From assembly GCA_023362775.1 (NCBI GenBank), contig JALMGJ010000005.1, positions 83,493,921 to 83,557,920 on the forward strand: a stretch of 64,000 nt of DNA, written 5' to 3'. Both the position numbers and the translations under genes were made by a program. This stretch comes from Charina bottae. Lineage: Eukaryota > Chordata > Lepidosauria > Squamata > Charinaidae. The notes under the pieces were generated by a model. It made no database searches. It saw nothing but the letters and a program-made list of their open reading frames with translations, and was not told the origin of the DNA. Every line of letters starts with the position of its first letter. The stretch's first letter is position 1. Below, piece after piece: positions 42,583 to 54,683 of this stretch.

Positions 42583-42598
42583 CTTGCTCCTGACTTCC

Positions 42599-43520
42599 CA
42601 GTGCTTTTCCTTCATCCCTTCCCTCAGCTGTTGCAGTACATCCCACTGGCCCACCTGTCCCCCTGATCTTCCACTGCCTTCTTTTCCCACTCTCCCCTGC
42701 CCTTCCTCAGCTGTTGCTGCTACCACTCAGGTCCACGCATGACATGGCCAAGGAAACTCCTCAGCCTTGGTTTTTTCCAACTCCTCTCCCTGAACCACTC
42801 CTGCCTGGAACAGCCACATTTTGGTTGATTCCTGGAACAGAAGAGCCCCAACCAGAACATCTGAAACTGGCCTGCTTGGATTTGGGCACTGATCACCCCA
42901 AAACAGCTGTTCCATGCATGGAAAAGTTCATGCATGGGACAGTTTTCACATCCCTATTTATTGGTGTTTTAACGTTCATACTGGTGGTGATAATTTTTCT
43001 CCTCATGGCTGTAGCATCTGAGCATGAGAAAGAGTTTTATTTTTCATTATGACAAATGGAGGGACAGATGCCTCAAAGATTCTAAATGATAATGTACAGG
43101 CTGAGGAATATCCATTTGGATGGATGTTGAGATTTTTAGATCACTTATTGGATACTAATGAAGAGGTTTTTTTTTACCATGTCCTGTGTTAAATTACTAC
43201 ACTGGCAATATCTACTGACATCTCAGTTTGGACCTGGGCCATTTTCAGGTTCAGTCATCTAAATTATTAAAAGTGATAGTTAAATCTTATGAGACACAAA
43301 AGGCTCATAATTAGTGCTCATAATAATTGTTAATGATAAAGCAATTTGACACACTCATATTAAAGACTGAATGGCACAAGGAACTGGAGATCCCCATTTT
43401 GTCTAAATAATGTCTGTATCAAAAATTTGAAAAGATCTTAGATTACAGCTTCAACAAAAAATGGTATTTTGGACTAATTGGACCTTGTTACCTTTGTATA
43501 GAAAAGGAACGCGGAAATCT
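42599..43520. other. USP54 intron sequence
   Basis: The sequence around 40260-40446 resumes at 42599 once the L1 is removed: C/T-rich, with TCAGCTGTTGC(A/T) repeats. A plus-strand frame (42714-43052) ends in a hydrophobic stretch, but has no splice or homology support. Confidence 0.45.
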
Positions 43521-43524
43521 TCAG

Positions 43525-43745
43525 AAGCAATGTGGCGTAGTGTTGATTATGGTGTTGTTAGGAGTAGGGAGACTAAAGTTCTAGTCCACCTTCATCTACA
43601 GATGTTCACTGGGTGACTTCGGCCCAGTCACATGTTCTCGGTCCAACCTACCTCACAGGGTTGTTATTGTGGGGGAAAAATAGGAGGAGGGAATGCTATG
43701 TACACCACCTTGGTGTCATATAAATTAAATAAATCTAATAAATAA
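43525..43745 (+). repeat. tRNA-derived SINE
   Basis: Body with AAAGTTCTAGTCCACC, CTGGGTGACTTCGGCCCAGT, CTCACAGGGTTGTTATTGTG and an (AAAT)-like tail. Diverged member of the 4353 family. Confidence 0.6.
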
Positions 43746-43775
43746 TTGTGTTGTTGGAGGTGTAAAGAGAATAAT

Positions 43776-44193
43776 TGTCAGGGAGATAACTGCGAAGAAG
43801 GAGGGGGCTCCCTCCAGGGGGAGAAACACATGCGTAGTACTGAATTGCTTTGCTTTCCTCCCAAGAGGCTGAAGAAGGCCCCACCCTGATTTCTTGGACC
43901 CTTTCTCTGAGCATTACTAGTTCATTTTAGTTTAGCTGGATTCTGTCTAGTAGAGTAGGACAATAAAGCACAAGAGCTTCAACTCCAAGTCTCAGCGTGT
44001 TTTCCTTCACTCGAAGTCAGGACATCAATCCAGCTAAACTAAAAAAACTAGTAATGCTCAGAGAAAGGGTCCAAGAAATCAGGGCGGGGCCTTCTTCAGC
44101 CTCTTGGGAGGAAAGCAAAGCGATTCAGTACTGCGCATGCATTTCTCCCCCTGGAGGGAGCCCCCTCCTTCTTCGCCAGTTATCTCCCTGACA
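43776..44193. repeat. Large inverted repeat, two 165-bp arms
   Basis: The arms 43776-43940 and 44029-44193 are about 95% complementary. The outer ends are TGTCAGGGAGATAACTG and CAGTTATCTCCCTGACA, and most mismatches are CpG-type transitions. The 88-base spacer contains CAATAAAGCACAAG, which looks like an LTR polyadenylation region. It may be two head-to-head LTR fragments or a foldback element. No convincing target duplication was seen. Confidence 0.85.
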
Positions 44194-45211
44194 GTAATGC
44201 TTCATTAAAACATGCGTTTTCGTGATGTCCTAAAATTGTTGTGTTCTGGAAAGAAGTCATTACACATATTAATTTGAGATAGGGTTTAATAATATGGACG
44301 TTCTTTTGAATTACATCCCTGTTACATCCCTGCAAATTGATAGGTGGACAATCTCCAGCTAAGAGACATGTCCTTTAACAAGGAAATATTATACCAATTA
44401 CTCTATGGATTTAAGACCTGATGCTACTTGCAATTTATGAATGAATTGCCTATAAACGCAGATTATATATGGATGGTTCTAATGAAATATGGAAATCCCC
44501 TGTTGAAAATGTTGTGTAAAACATTATATACAGATATGAGAAACCCTCACATATATAATTTTGACACTTATATAGTGAGATGGGTGGTGTATAAATTTGA
44601 TAAAATAAATAAATAAATAGTGATCGCTTTTCATTTCTTCCTTTTTCTATTCAGTTTTATTAAATAAATAAAAGCTTCTTAAAAAGCTTGCAAGCATGAC
44701 CCTTGAAGTGAACTGGCATCACAGGAACAGGCCGTGTAAGGAGTCTTTGTGGGGGACACATGGATTACACTGCAGGCATTTTTACGAGCCTTAGATGTAC
44801 AGTACATCCATGTTGCTCTGTCTCCTACTGACTGGCATCACATTGCCTTCAGTGATGTCATGTGGGCTCATAGTATTTATAACAATAGTTTCTCCACTGG
44901 TGCTGGGAAGATGTAGAGATCACCTGGAGGAGGAGGAGGAAAAACAAAAGGGAATGTACTAGAAAGTAAGTCAGTGGTTTAGAACATACTGGCACTGGAA
45001 ATGCAAAATTAAATGAATGGCAGTTGAATCTTAATTATCCTAACTGCAAATTACCATTTTATGGAAGGTATTTTCCATAAAATGTGATGAGATTACAGGA
45101 TGAACTGCACATGAAACAAGCTATTCTTCCTGTAAAACCTTTAGCAATCACACTAAATAAATAATAACGTGAAGCAATTCAAGGAATTTCCTTCTCAACT
45201 CTTTTACTTAC
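44194..45211. other. USP54 intron sequence
   Basis: Contains an L2 3' scrap at 44575-44620 (GTGAGATGGGTGGTGTATAA plus an AAAT tail). The rest shows no recognised feature. Confidence 0.45.
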
Positions 45212-45349
45212 AAAATTCTGAGAAGAAACAAGCTTCTCTTCTTTGCTTGTGATGGCTGTCCCGCTGAGGCTACGGGCAATGCGACGGAAGTTCTCTGCAC
45301 TGTAGGGTTCCTCTCCTGGCTCCTTGCCAGGTTTTCTCGCATATGGCAC
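45212..45349 (-). CDS. USP54: USP54 exon (46 codons)
   Basis: Minus strand: acceptor CTGAATACAG, then VPYARKPGKEPGEEPYSAEN, then FRRIARSLSGTAITSKEEKL and VSSQNF, donor GTAAGT. Phase 0 at both ends. The SAENFRRIARSLSG stretch matches a conserved patch I recall in USP54 orthologues. Predicted helical; function unknown. Confidence 0.88.
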
Positions 45350-45669
45350 CTGTATTCAGAAAGATAGCTTCATGGTAAATGAATGTACAATATAATCAAT
45401 CAAACAAGATCACATCAATAAGCTAAGTGAGAAAGTAAGAAGAATTCCATAAATAGAAATCCTGATGGGAATCAGTTCAGAAGGGTTGAAATATTCCGAA
45501 AAATGGGATAATTAAGGCCTAAATACAAACAATACCAAGCAGAGAGCAAAATGGAACTCAGATGAATAAAGAGCTTCTTATAAACAGAGAAACAAAAAGA
45601 AGAATTTTAAAAAATGGAAAGAGGAGCACATAGTATAAATAGAATATCAGAAAATAGTCTGAATCTGTA
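45350..45669. other. USP54 large intron, right after the exon
   Basis: AT-rich, no feature recognised before the CR1 remnant. Confidence 0.4.
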
Positions 45670-47805
45670 AGGACTGGGTCAGAAAGGCTCTGAATGAGCT
45701 GAGGCTTGCCACGAGCACCAAAAATAATAAAAAAAGGCAAGAAGAAGAAAGTCAAGGACACGATCAGTCGACTTGTTAGAGAAGATGGCAAGATGGTGAC
45801 AGACAGTGGGGAGAAGGCTGAACGACCTAATTCCTGTTTTGCAATGGTCTGTTGGCAAAAGGAAAAAGTGACCCAACCTGTCTGAAGCTGCACCATGGGG
45901 GGCAGAAAGGAAACCCAGGTCAAAATAGGCAAGGAAGTGGTGAGAGAACAGCTAGCTGCTTTGAGCGAATTCAAGTGGCTGGGGCCAGTCAGATTACATG
46001 CCAGGGTGCTCAAGGACCTGGTGGAGGTGATCTCAGAAACATTGACGGCAATCTTTGAGAACTCCTGGAGTACAGAAGATTGGAGAAGAGATAATTTTGT
46101 TCCAACGTTTAAAAAGAGAAAAAAAATGGACCAGGAATCTATAGACCAGAGCTTTCCAAACTGTGTCACGACACAAAAGTGTGTTGCCACACACAGTGTG
46201 GTGTGTCGCCACACCACCTGGAAGCGGCGGCGCGCGCGTGCACGGTGGCAGCGGCAGCTGCCGCCGTGCACACACGCGCCGCCGCACGCCCCCCGCGCCG
46301 CCGCACGCCCCTGTGCTGCCGCCGTGCGCGCGCGCGCCGCCGCACGCCCCCCGCGCCGCCTCCGTGCGCACGCGCCGCCGCACGCCCTCTTGTGTCGCCA
46401 CTGCGCGCGCGCACCGCCGTGCCGCCGCTGCCGCCGTGCCGCCACTGGCGTGTCGCCAGCGGCGGCACTTTAGAAAGCCCTGCTATAGACTAATCAGCTT
46501 GACATCAATATTTGGGAAAATTTAGAAAAGACCAGCAAGCCGTAGGTTTGCAAGTATTTAGAAAGGAACTAGGTGATTACTAGAAGCCAGCATGAGTTTC
46601 TTAAAAACAGGTTGTGCCAGACAAATCTTACTGCCTTTTTTGACAAAATGACTAGATTAGTAGACCAAGTGAATGCTGTGGATGAGGTGTACCTGTACTT
46701 TAGTAAGGCATTTGATAAAGTTGACCATAGCCTCCTTCTTGATAAAATGGAGCTCTATGGGATGGATGGTGCCACTACTAGAGGATTTGCAGTTGGTTGC
46801 ATAACTGTACCCAATGTGTGGTACTTAATGGATGTCTCTCTACAAGGAGAGGGAAATGTAATGGGTTACCTCAGGGTTCCATCCTGAGGTCAGTGCTCTT
46901 TAACATTTTTATAAATTACTTGAATGAGGGAATGGAAGGGGTGCTTAGCAAATTTGTGGGCAAGAGAAAGCTGGGGGTGGGGAGGATGGAATTGCTAACA
47001 CTTCAGAAGATAGGCGCAAGGTTCAGAAGGTTCTTGATAAACTTGAGTGTTGGGCATTATCCAACAAAATACAGTTCACTGTTCAAAAATGTAGGGTTGC
47101 GAACTTAGGAAAAATCAGATGTATAGATCCAAGACAGGCTCAGCAGTAGTACTTATGAGAAGGATCTGGGTGTTCTGATAGACTACAGAACAGATTAAGC
47201 ATGAGCCAGCAGTGTGCTGCAGCTGGCAAAAGAATTAATGTAATCTTGGGCTGCATCAACAGAGGTATAATGTCAATATCACGGGAAGTGATAGTTCTGT
47301 TCTACACCCCATTGGTCAGGCTACATCTGGAATACTGTGTCCAGTTTTGATTTCTACAATTCAAGAAGGATGCTGAGGAACTGGAAAGTGCTGAGAAGAG
47401 GATCAAAGATGGTAAGAGGCTTGGAAGCTAAATCCCATCAACAGTTAAAAGAATTGGGTATGTTTAGCCTAAAGAAGAGAAGGCTAAAGGGAGATGTGGT
47501 CATTTTCCTATTCTTGAAGGACATCACAGGGAAGACAGGTATAGATTTATTCTCCTTAGTGGCTGAGGGTAGGACAAGAACCAATGGGTGGAAGCTTTAC
47601 AGAGATCCAAGGTCAAAATAAGGAGGAGTTTCCTGACTGTGAGAGCTGTTAAGCAGTGGAACAGCCTGCCTCCTAAAGCTGTGAGTGCTCCATCACTGGA
47701 GGCTTTCAAACATTTGCCTGGGATGGTCTAAGGATTCCTGCCATGAGTAGGGGGTTGGACTCGAAAACCCCAAAGGTCCCTTCCAACCCTGTGATTCTAC
47801 AGTGG
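45670..47805 (+). mobile_element. CR1-type LINE, degenerate
   Basis: Pieces read REQLAALSEFKWLGPVRLHA (45940-46005), then after the hAT insertion LISLTSI (46490 on), HEFLKNRLCQTNLTAFFDK (46590-46650), YLYFSKAFDKVDHSLLLDK (46690-46750), LPQGSILRSVLFNIF (46865-46910), and the C-terminal GLEAKSHQQLKELGMFSLKK (47425-47490). The 3' end TTCCAACCCTGTGATTCTA is the classic CR1 terminus. Many frameshifts and stops. Confidence 0.8.
46147..46482 (+). mobile_element. hAT-type MITE, GC-rich family, copy 5, nested in CR1
   Basis: Begins CAGAGCTTTCCAAACTG and ends TTTAGAAAGCCCTG, with the exact 8-bp duplication CTATAGAC (46139-46146, 46483-46490). The interior has expanded into CGCCGCACGCCCC-type low-complexity sequence (46220-46440). 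The long open frames on both strands there are Arg/Ala/His-rich artefacts. Confidence 0.92.
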
Positions 47806-47809
47806 TGCT

Positions 47810-48046
47810 TAAAGTTTGTGAACCTTTCCAATTTTCAGTGTTCTGCATAAATATGACCTAAAACATGATATGTTCTCCACACAAGTCCTAAACTAGATAA
47901 AGAGAACCCAACTAAACAAATGTGTCAAAAACATTAGACCTGTTATTAATTTATTGAGGAAAATGATCCAAAACTTCATACATAGGTCAGATTTATGCAG
48001 AAATAGTGAAAATTCAAAATGGTTCACAAACATTTAAGCACCACTG
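47810..48046 (+). mobile_element. Tc1/mariner-like MITE (237 bp) in the CR1 tail
   Basis: Terminal inverted repeats CAGTGGTGCTTAAAGTTTGT and CAAACATTTAAGCACCACTG, flanked by TA (47808-47809, 48047-48048). It inserted in the CR1 3' GATTCTA repeat, which resumes as CTTCTATG after 48050. Confidence 0.92.
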
Positions 48047-48089
48047 TACGCTTCTATGAAATAAAACTGGTAAGCAAATTATATTGCAG

Positions 48090-48360
48090 CACTAACATTA
48101 TAAATGTTAAAACCCCTGAAGGTATAAAAAGGTAAGAGTAGCTACCAAGTCCAGGAGGGCATTCCAGATCTGGGAGTCTACTACTGAAGATGGTTATCCT
48201 TGAGATCAGGGAAACCTGGACCAAGTACTCCAGAAATGACTGCATGACAGATAGGATGTGGAGGAAGATACGCTCCCTCAGATGTGTTGGTCTCAAGCCA
48301 TGAAGAGTTTTACAGCTTAATTCCAACTCTGAATGTCAGTTCTAACCAGTACCCTAGCTG
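48090..48360 (-). mobile_element. Old L2-like LINE 3' relic
   Basis: Minus-strand traces of the L2 C-terminal region (TLHGLRPTHLRERIF) in a short frame (48054-48326). Strongly diverged. Confidence 0.45.
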
Positions 48361-51300
48361 CCATATTTTATAAAACTTAAATTTCTGGTCCATCTTCAAG
48401 AATAGTCCTAGATAAAAAGCACTGGATGTAATCTAAACAAGAGGTTATCACGGCATGGATTACTGCAGCAAATTATCTCCGCCTATGTAGGGGTGTTCTG
48501 GTGCATCAGCATAAGCTGGTGAAAGCAATTTATGTCACAAATGATCCTTGTACTTCTAATGACAGAGATGGCACTACTAGCATTCTTCGGGAGCAAAACG
48601 CAACCCCCTTCAAAATAGGTTGAATGCTGCTTACTCAGACTGCCCAATTATACACCAACAGAATTTCTGTCTTCAGTTTTTTGACCTTCATGCCATTGCC
48701 TATTGCCATTGCAAGGCACTAAGAACACACTACCTCAGTAAGATCGAACCACAAAAAAGAGAGACAGAACAATGTGTCATTAACATGCTCATTGCACTGT
48801 GCTCCAGTTCTTTCAATGACATTGCTCAGTGGCTTTATGTAGAACTCTACAACAAAAATTCCATGTTTTAAAGAATATGGAGCCCTTCCTTTCATAGTGA
48901 AAAAGTTATAACATTCTGGACTCAGCTGGTCATCCCTTCTCTGCTAAACAGGGATAAGCAACTCTACCAAGCACCTTGTCCACATCTTGAGATCCAGTAA
49001 GTCATTTAGAAATTCCAATCAGGCAATGCCCTGAACAGACAGAACAGCCTGGATAGCAGAATCTAAGTCTTGAAGATATTAAATATTGTGTCTTAATAAG
49101 ACTGTCTTTTGCAAACATCTCATAATCCTGTTGAGGATTCTATCAGCAATCCAACCAGGCACCGAATCACTGAGCAAAGCTCAGGTGGAAAATGCTAACA
49201 ATAAGTAATGAGGAAGCAGTAAAATGTCTTCTTAATATCCATTATCACCATGCTTGATCATTGTCAAGTTCTTACTCATGTTTGATTAGATCTGAGACAA
49301 GTTTTCCTCTACCTGTGTTCCAGCTGTCTATTATCTTGCTTCATTTCCCTTTACCCAAGGTGTATACCAGCTGGCTCTGTCAAGTGGAAGAGGATGCTTA
49401 GAAGCAATCTTGTCAATTGCCTCTTCACATTGCAAAGCATGAGGTGTGCTTCAAAATATATTCTAACCCTAACCTTGGCCCTAGGCTATGACTAATCACA
49501 TATATTGGGCTGAGAGTATGTTTATTGTTTTGATTTATACCCTTCCTTTTTGCTCCTAAGGCACCCAAGCAACTAATAATCTAAAATAAAATATAAACAA
49601 TTATACGAACAAATAAAATTGCTAAATTCTTATTACCATATTTTAAAAGGCTTGCCTGAAAAGAAGGTCTTACCTCCTTTTATGAAAGCAGAAAGAGTAG
49701 GAATTAAATAGAACAGACGGAGTGCATTTGGTAGGCTGGAAGTCGAGGAGCACAAATGTTGAGAAAACCATAAAAAGGTATTGGGTATGAAGTCTTGCAC
49801 CATATTCCAGTGTGGACACTGAAGTCCCCTGGAACCACCATTCTGGGGTCCTAAGAATTAGGAGTGTGTATGAAAGGGTAACTCTGTTTTGTTTTGTTTT
49901 GTGCACAGAATGAACACACTCCTAAGAACCATATAAGAACCTTCGCTCTCAGTTCCAAAGGAAAACTGTTAGGCAGTAGCCAGAAAACTGCACCAATAAA
50001 GTTCCTAATTTGTAAAAAGCATCCCATGCAAGATACAGACACTCCAGACAGCAGACTGGTAGACGGCAGCAATGGGAGCCAGGACTCCTGGAGACTGAGG
50101 GGGGAGTTCTGCGCATCATCCCCATCCCCTCATTTCTCTCAATAGCTACTGCATGAAAAAAGAAGGCAAGGTCTACAGAGAGATGAACTAAGCGCCTTAC
50201 AGGTTAACCGTAAAAGCCTCTTCCTGGGAGAACAATACTTACTGCAGTCCCTCTCTAGGTTGCAGACCACCGCTGGAGGGGGCAAAAACCAAGGGGCTTA
50301 CAACTGGGGGAGTTGCCTCAGAATGGAATGAAGGCAGGAGCCACCCTATTCCTCCAGTAAGCAAGTAATAAGACTACTGACATTTTAATTTCAGTCTTGA
50401 GTCCCTTCCAGGTAACTTGGTGGCCCTTGAAAAAAGGATACCAAAGGAAGAACTTCTGAATCTTTCCTCAACTACAGAGTTCCCGACTGCTTAGCCTCTG
50501 ATCTCTTGTGCTGCTCCCAGTTCAGTACAGAATAAAAACTCTGTCAATTATTATCTAATTATGAAGGGAAGACTGACTAACAGGAAATTTTATCCTCAGA
50601 TGTTCAGTGCAAAATCATGGCATAGAGTGGGGGGAAGATATCACTGTAGCCTATAATGTCTCTACATGGGGATGGCTTTGAGGAAAATATTTGGAAACTG
50701 TTAACAAAAACAAAAAGGGCAGAAGCCTTCCTTAAGCCCTGGGAAAGGAGGTGGGTTGAGGCTGGCTCCTCCCAGACTTACTAAAGAGGGTGGGAAGGAA
50801 ATACACCATCAGACCTGCAGGATTCTGTTAATATGGTTTATCTCAATAAACCTAAGCGCTAGTCTTCTTGTGGAGTTGGTTCCTGATCTGGATAACCTTG
50901 AAGGGCTGACATAAGGATTCAGTCTCTGTCTTCAGGCTTCTTGTTCATCTGTGTGTCAATCTAGGGTGTCTGTATCTTGTTCTGAGCAATCAGGACAGAT
51001 GGGGGAGTCTGCAGGCGTCACACCCATCCGGCTGCCTATTAGCCTTCCTTCCTGAGCTACCTGCACTAGTCAGGACCTGGAACTGATGACAACTAGAATA
51101 ATTATTTGGGATCTCATTATATATCCAAACTATTGGAGCGATGACAGTTCAAACTTGCTAGCATGACAACACTGTCACAAGCAGGAAGATGAAGATCTGA
51201 AGGGGATGGGTTGAAATCTATTCTGTTGTTATGATAGATAGTTTTCTGTGATTTAGACTTCCAGCAATTTTTTCACAGTACAATGATGAGCACCCTATTA

Positions 51301-52180
51301 CAATATACTTTTAGAATAATGGATTTTTTGCTGAGGGGATTGCAGTTAATATGACTTTCTTCCTGAGTCCAAGCAGCTCCTTGGTATACACTGTAGCTGA
51401 GGGTCGTGAAAATGCTGGATCAATGGCTAGAACATAGGTAGAAAAAGCCCATGATGAATCTGATCAAACAAGATTATTTAGAACCTGTTATTGAATCCAA
51501 TTTGGGTTAGTGAAGGCAGCAAAAAAAGACTTTCTTTTTCCTCTCTGACATCTTTTCAGCATTATATAATTAAGATTTTCCAGCTGATAATTAATGTGTC
51601 GTAATCAGCCCCAGAAAGAGTGACTATTATCAGTGGCATGCTGTAACCCATTGCAGCATCGAATGTGCTATTCCCTATCCTGCCTCTACCGCCAGGCCCT
51701 GCCAGGCCTTTGACTTCCCTCCAGGATAACAGGAGACAAAGCCTAACAAGCAAACAAATAAGACAAACAAATTATTTATAATGTGCTCCCTACCAGGATG
51801 TGGTCCATCTCACTCTTGGGCTAGAAAGAAGATGAAAACAGCACTATGGGGACACAACAGAATTAAGATATTGCCAGGGCAAGTTGTTCTGTGATTGGGA
51901 CAATCACCTTTGAGATAAGAGCTCCCATGAGTTGGTTGTACAATTTGTGCAGCTCCGGTGGAAATATCCAAAGTACTGTCTGGTATAACTGGACTGAGTT
52001 TCAGTTGTTGAGAATATCTGTAAGGTACATCTTTGGCCAACCACTTGTATGCTCCATCCTTGTCTATCTTGGCTTATTTTATCAAATAGGTTTGTCTGGG
52101 TCTAGGAGTTGTAAATTTCTGCTTGATAGAGGGGGTGGTATTAAGCCTTTTTTAAATGACAGGAATTAGGATACCAATGG
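48361..52180. other. USP54 large intron, middle part
   Basis: About 3.8 kb with no convincing exon, RNA gene or young repeat. Short frames at 48620-48871, 49670-50145 and 51562-52169 lack splice signals and family features. A telomere-like CTAACCCTAACC occurs at about 49463. Confidence 0.4.
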
Positions 52181-53130
52181 AAAAAAACTAGACTCAACCA
52201 AGATGAAAACAACTATAGGTTGGTTTGCCAGCATCCCTTTCCTGGGCACAGTGTATAAGTGACTGGCTATCGATCAGCTCCAGAAGTATGTAAATGAATG
52301 GATTTTCTGAATCCATTTCCTTTTGATTTTAGGACTCATTTTGACACTGAAAGGTCTTTACTGTAGGATTTGTGCCAGAAGAGAGATGGGAAAATCCAAC
52401 CTTGTGGGTTTTTGTACACTTCTCAATGATTTTTGATACCATTGCTCATCTTGGGGGATGTACGAGTTGGGATGTGGGGCATAGTGTTACAGAGGTTCCA
52501 CTCCAAAAATGCTGTTAAGGGATTATTGCTTTGCCCCATGAGATTCCCCAGAGTTTTATTGTATCCCTCATCATTTTAACTTCTACACGGAACTGTTGGA
52601 AAAGATTATTCAGGAATATGGGTTGCAACATCATCATTAGGCAAATGAGATCTGCTTTTCCCTCCCCTTTTCATATAATTCAGATGAGGTAGTTGAGGTT
52701 TTGAACAGAGTAATCTATTAGTTGAGAACCAACAAAGTGGGATTTATTATTTATTCACATAGGTAACAGGTGAGAGAATCTTCCTATTTAGATTATTTGG
52801 ATGCTTATGTATTTCTGTTGCCTTTGTAATAATTCTGGGAAAGTACCAGGATTATTCCATTGCACCAGGAGGCTGATATTCTCTTGCTCAATTTTTTGAT
52901 TTGCCCCTTTTGCTTAGTCTACGTATTTTAGGCTAATGCTCCTTTCAAGAGTTCTGTTTGACCAAGTAGTGTTCCTTCTGTTCGGAAGAGGGTTACATTA
53001 TTTCTTAAGGCTAAAGTGTTTTATTCATCATGTTTGTTGAACAGGATTCCTCATTGGAAGAAAAGGAAGAATTGAAGGGACAAGCCCAGGCTCACTTCTA
53101 GCTGCTAGCACCTAAAGACTCACTTCTTCT
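52181..53130 (+). mobile_element. Old LINE relic (L2-like)
   Basis: Scattered traces of LINE RT order: GGTTTGCCAGCATCCCTTTC near 52220, TTTGATACCATTGCTCATCT near 52430, and a CCCCAGAGTTTTATTGTATC segment near 52545. Too decayed for a confident family call. Confidence 0.4.
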
Positions 53131-53263
53131 AGCAACTATGCCAAGCAATGCTGGGGAAAACGCAGCGGTATACAAAAATAACTTTGTGGAATGTCCCCTA
53201 GGTCCTAATGAGACGAGGTGCTTGTATGTACAGGCTGAGAGAGTTAGTAGGCCTACTTAAGAC

Positions 53264-53590
53264 TGTAAGGATGGAAAACCCAGGAGCAATGGTTAATTGC
53301 ACCTGGATGCTCCAACCTTACACAGGGTAATGAAAAGAATGAGAAGAGAGGGGGGAGGAGACACAAGCCCACAAGAAAACAAACAGCAAGCAGCACCTAT
53401 TGGCACCAGCTGATACGAAGCCGGAAGAGAGCAACCAACATGAAATGAAACTGAATCAAAGAAGAAAAGAAACTGAGAGGAAGGGGAGGGACAGGATGAA
53501 AATCCAAATGCTTAAAAGAAGGGATAGGGAACAAAGAAAGCCATTCGCAACTTTAACGTGGCACGATGCTAGTCTAATAAACAGAATTGA
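53264..53590 (+). repeat. Gypsy 5' LTR, 3'-truncated
   Basis: Matches 57178-57504 of the 3' LTR with about six transitions. Identity stops abruptly after AATAAACAGAATTG, where the left copy changes to protease-type coding sequence. Confidence 0.9.
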
Positions 53591-54680
53591 ACCCGTAATC
53601 ATGCAGGTGGGGACACACGAGGAAATCTTGAGGTTCCTAATACTCCCAATCGCCACCCACTCCATGGTATTGGGGCTAGCCTGGCTCCAGGAAAGAAACC
53701 CGAAGATAGATTGGAAATTAGGGCAAATAAACTTTTCCAATGGGAGTCACATGAGACTAGACTCAGCACAGCAGGACACAAGATCCCAACTAACAGGATC
53801 ACTAGAAGAGATGATAAGGGGGGCGGTGGACAACGAGAGACCCTGCATACCTAAACAATACAGATCAGTAAGGGAGATATTTGACGAAGCAGAATCAGAC
53901 CAACTTCCACCACACCGGAAGTCAGACTGCGCCATAGAGCTGATCTCAGGGGCAGAGCTACCCAAGACAAAGCTGTACCCCATGACCGGTAAAGAACTTG
54001 AAGCGTTACGCGAATTCATAGACAAGAACTAAAAACGGGGGTTCATCCAGCCTGCCACATCGTCTATGGCTGCACCCGTCCTATTCAGGGCAAAGAAAGA
54101 TGGATCACTCCGGCTCTGCACAGATTATAGGGGTTTAAATGCGGTCTGCACCTCAAACAAATACCCCCTCCCATTGACGAAAGACATGCTGACCCACCTG
54201 TCAAAAGGGAAAATTTTCACAAAATTGGACCTACGAGAAGCGTACTTCAGAGTACGAATTAGGGAGGGAGACGAGTGGAAGACCACCTTCAACTGCCAAC
54301 TGGGGTCGTTCGAGTATCTAGTAATGCCGTTTGGCCTAAAGGGGGCACCAGGGGTCTTCATGCATCTCATTAACGAAATCCTGCATGACTTCCTCTACCG
54401 GAGAGTATTAGTATATCTGGATGATATACTGATCTACTCCGAAACGATGGAAGAACACGTGACACTAGTAAGAGAAGTACTAAAAAGGCTACTAAAAAAC
54501 CAGCTGTCCGCCAAACTGTCAAAATGCGAATTCCATAAAAATCAAATAGATTACCTAGGCTACAGGATCTCTAACAAAGGAGTGGGAATGGACCTGGCAA
54601 AAGTCAAAGACGTAGTAGCCTGGGAACCACCCCGCACCAGAAGACAACTACAGAGCTTCTTGGGCTTCGCAAACTTTTAC
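53591..54680 (+). pseudogene. Gypsy protease remnant and reverse transcriptase
   Basis: The protease C-terminal pattern MVLGLAWLQERNPKIDW appears near 53664-53715; the D-S-G active site is absent. After TAA at 54030 comes RT (54066-54680), with [11 protein letters not shown], the [12 protein letters not shown] motif, the [10 protein letters not shown] motif and the catalytic YLDD at 54414-54425. TGA at 54681 interrupts the thumb/connection. Confidence 0.9.
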
Positions 54681-54683
54681 TGA

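Noticed and set aside
42714..43052. 112-codon plus-strand frame ending in a hydrophobic, membrane-like segment
   Set aside because: No splice signals, promoter or recognisable family; it lies in a USP54 intron, in C/T-rich repetitive sequence. Chance frame is the simplest reading.
45558..46525. 295- and 192-codon open frames at 46 kb, Arg/Ala/His-rich
   Set aside because: They join decayed CR1 sequence to the CGCCGCACG expansion of a nested hAT MITE.
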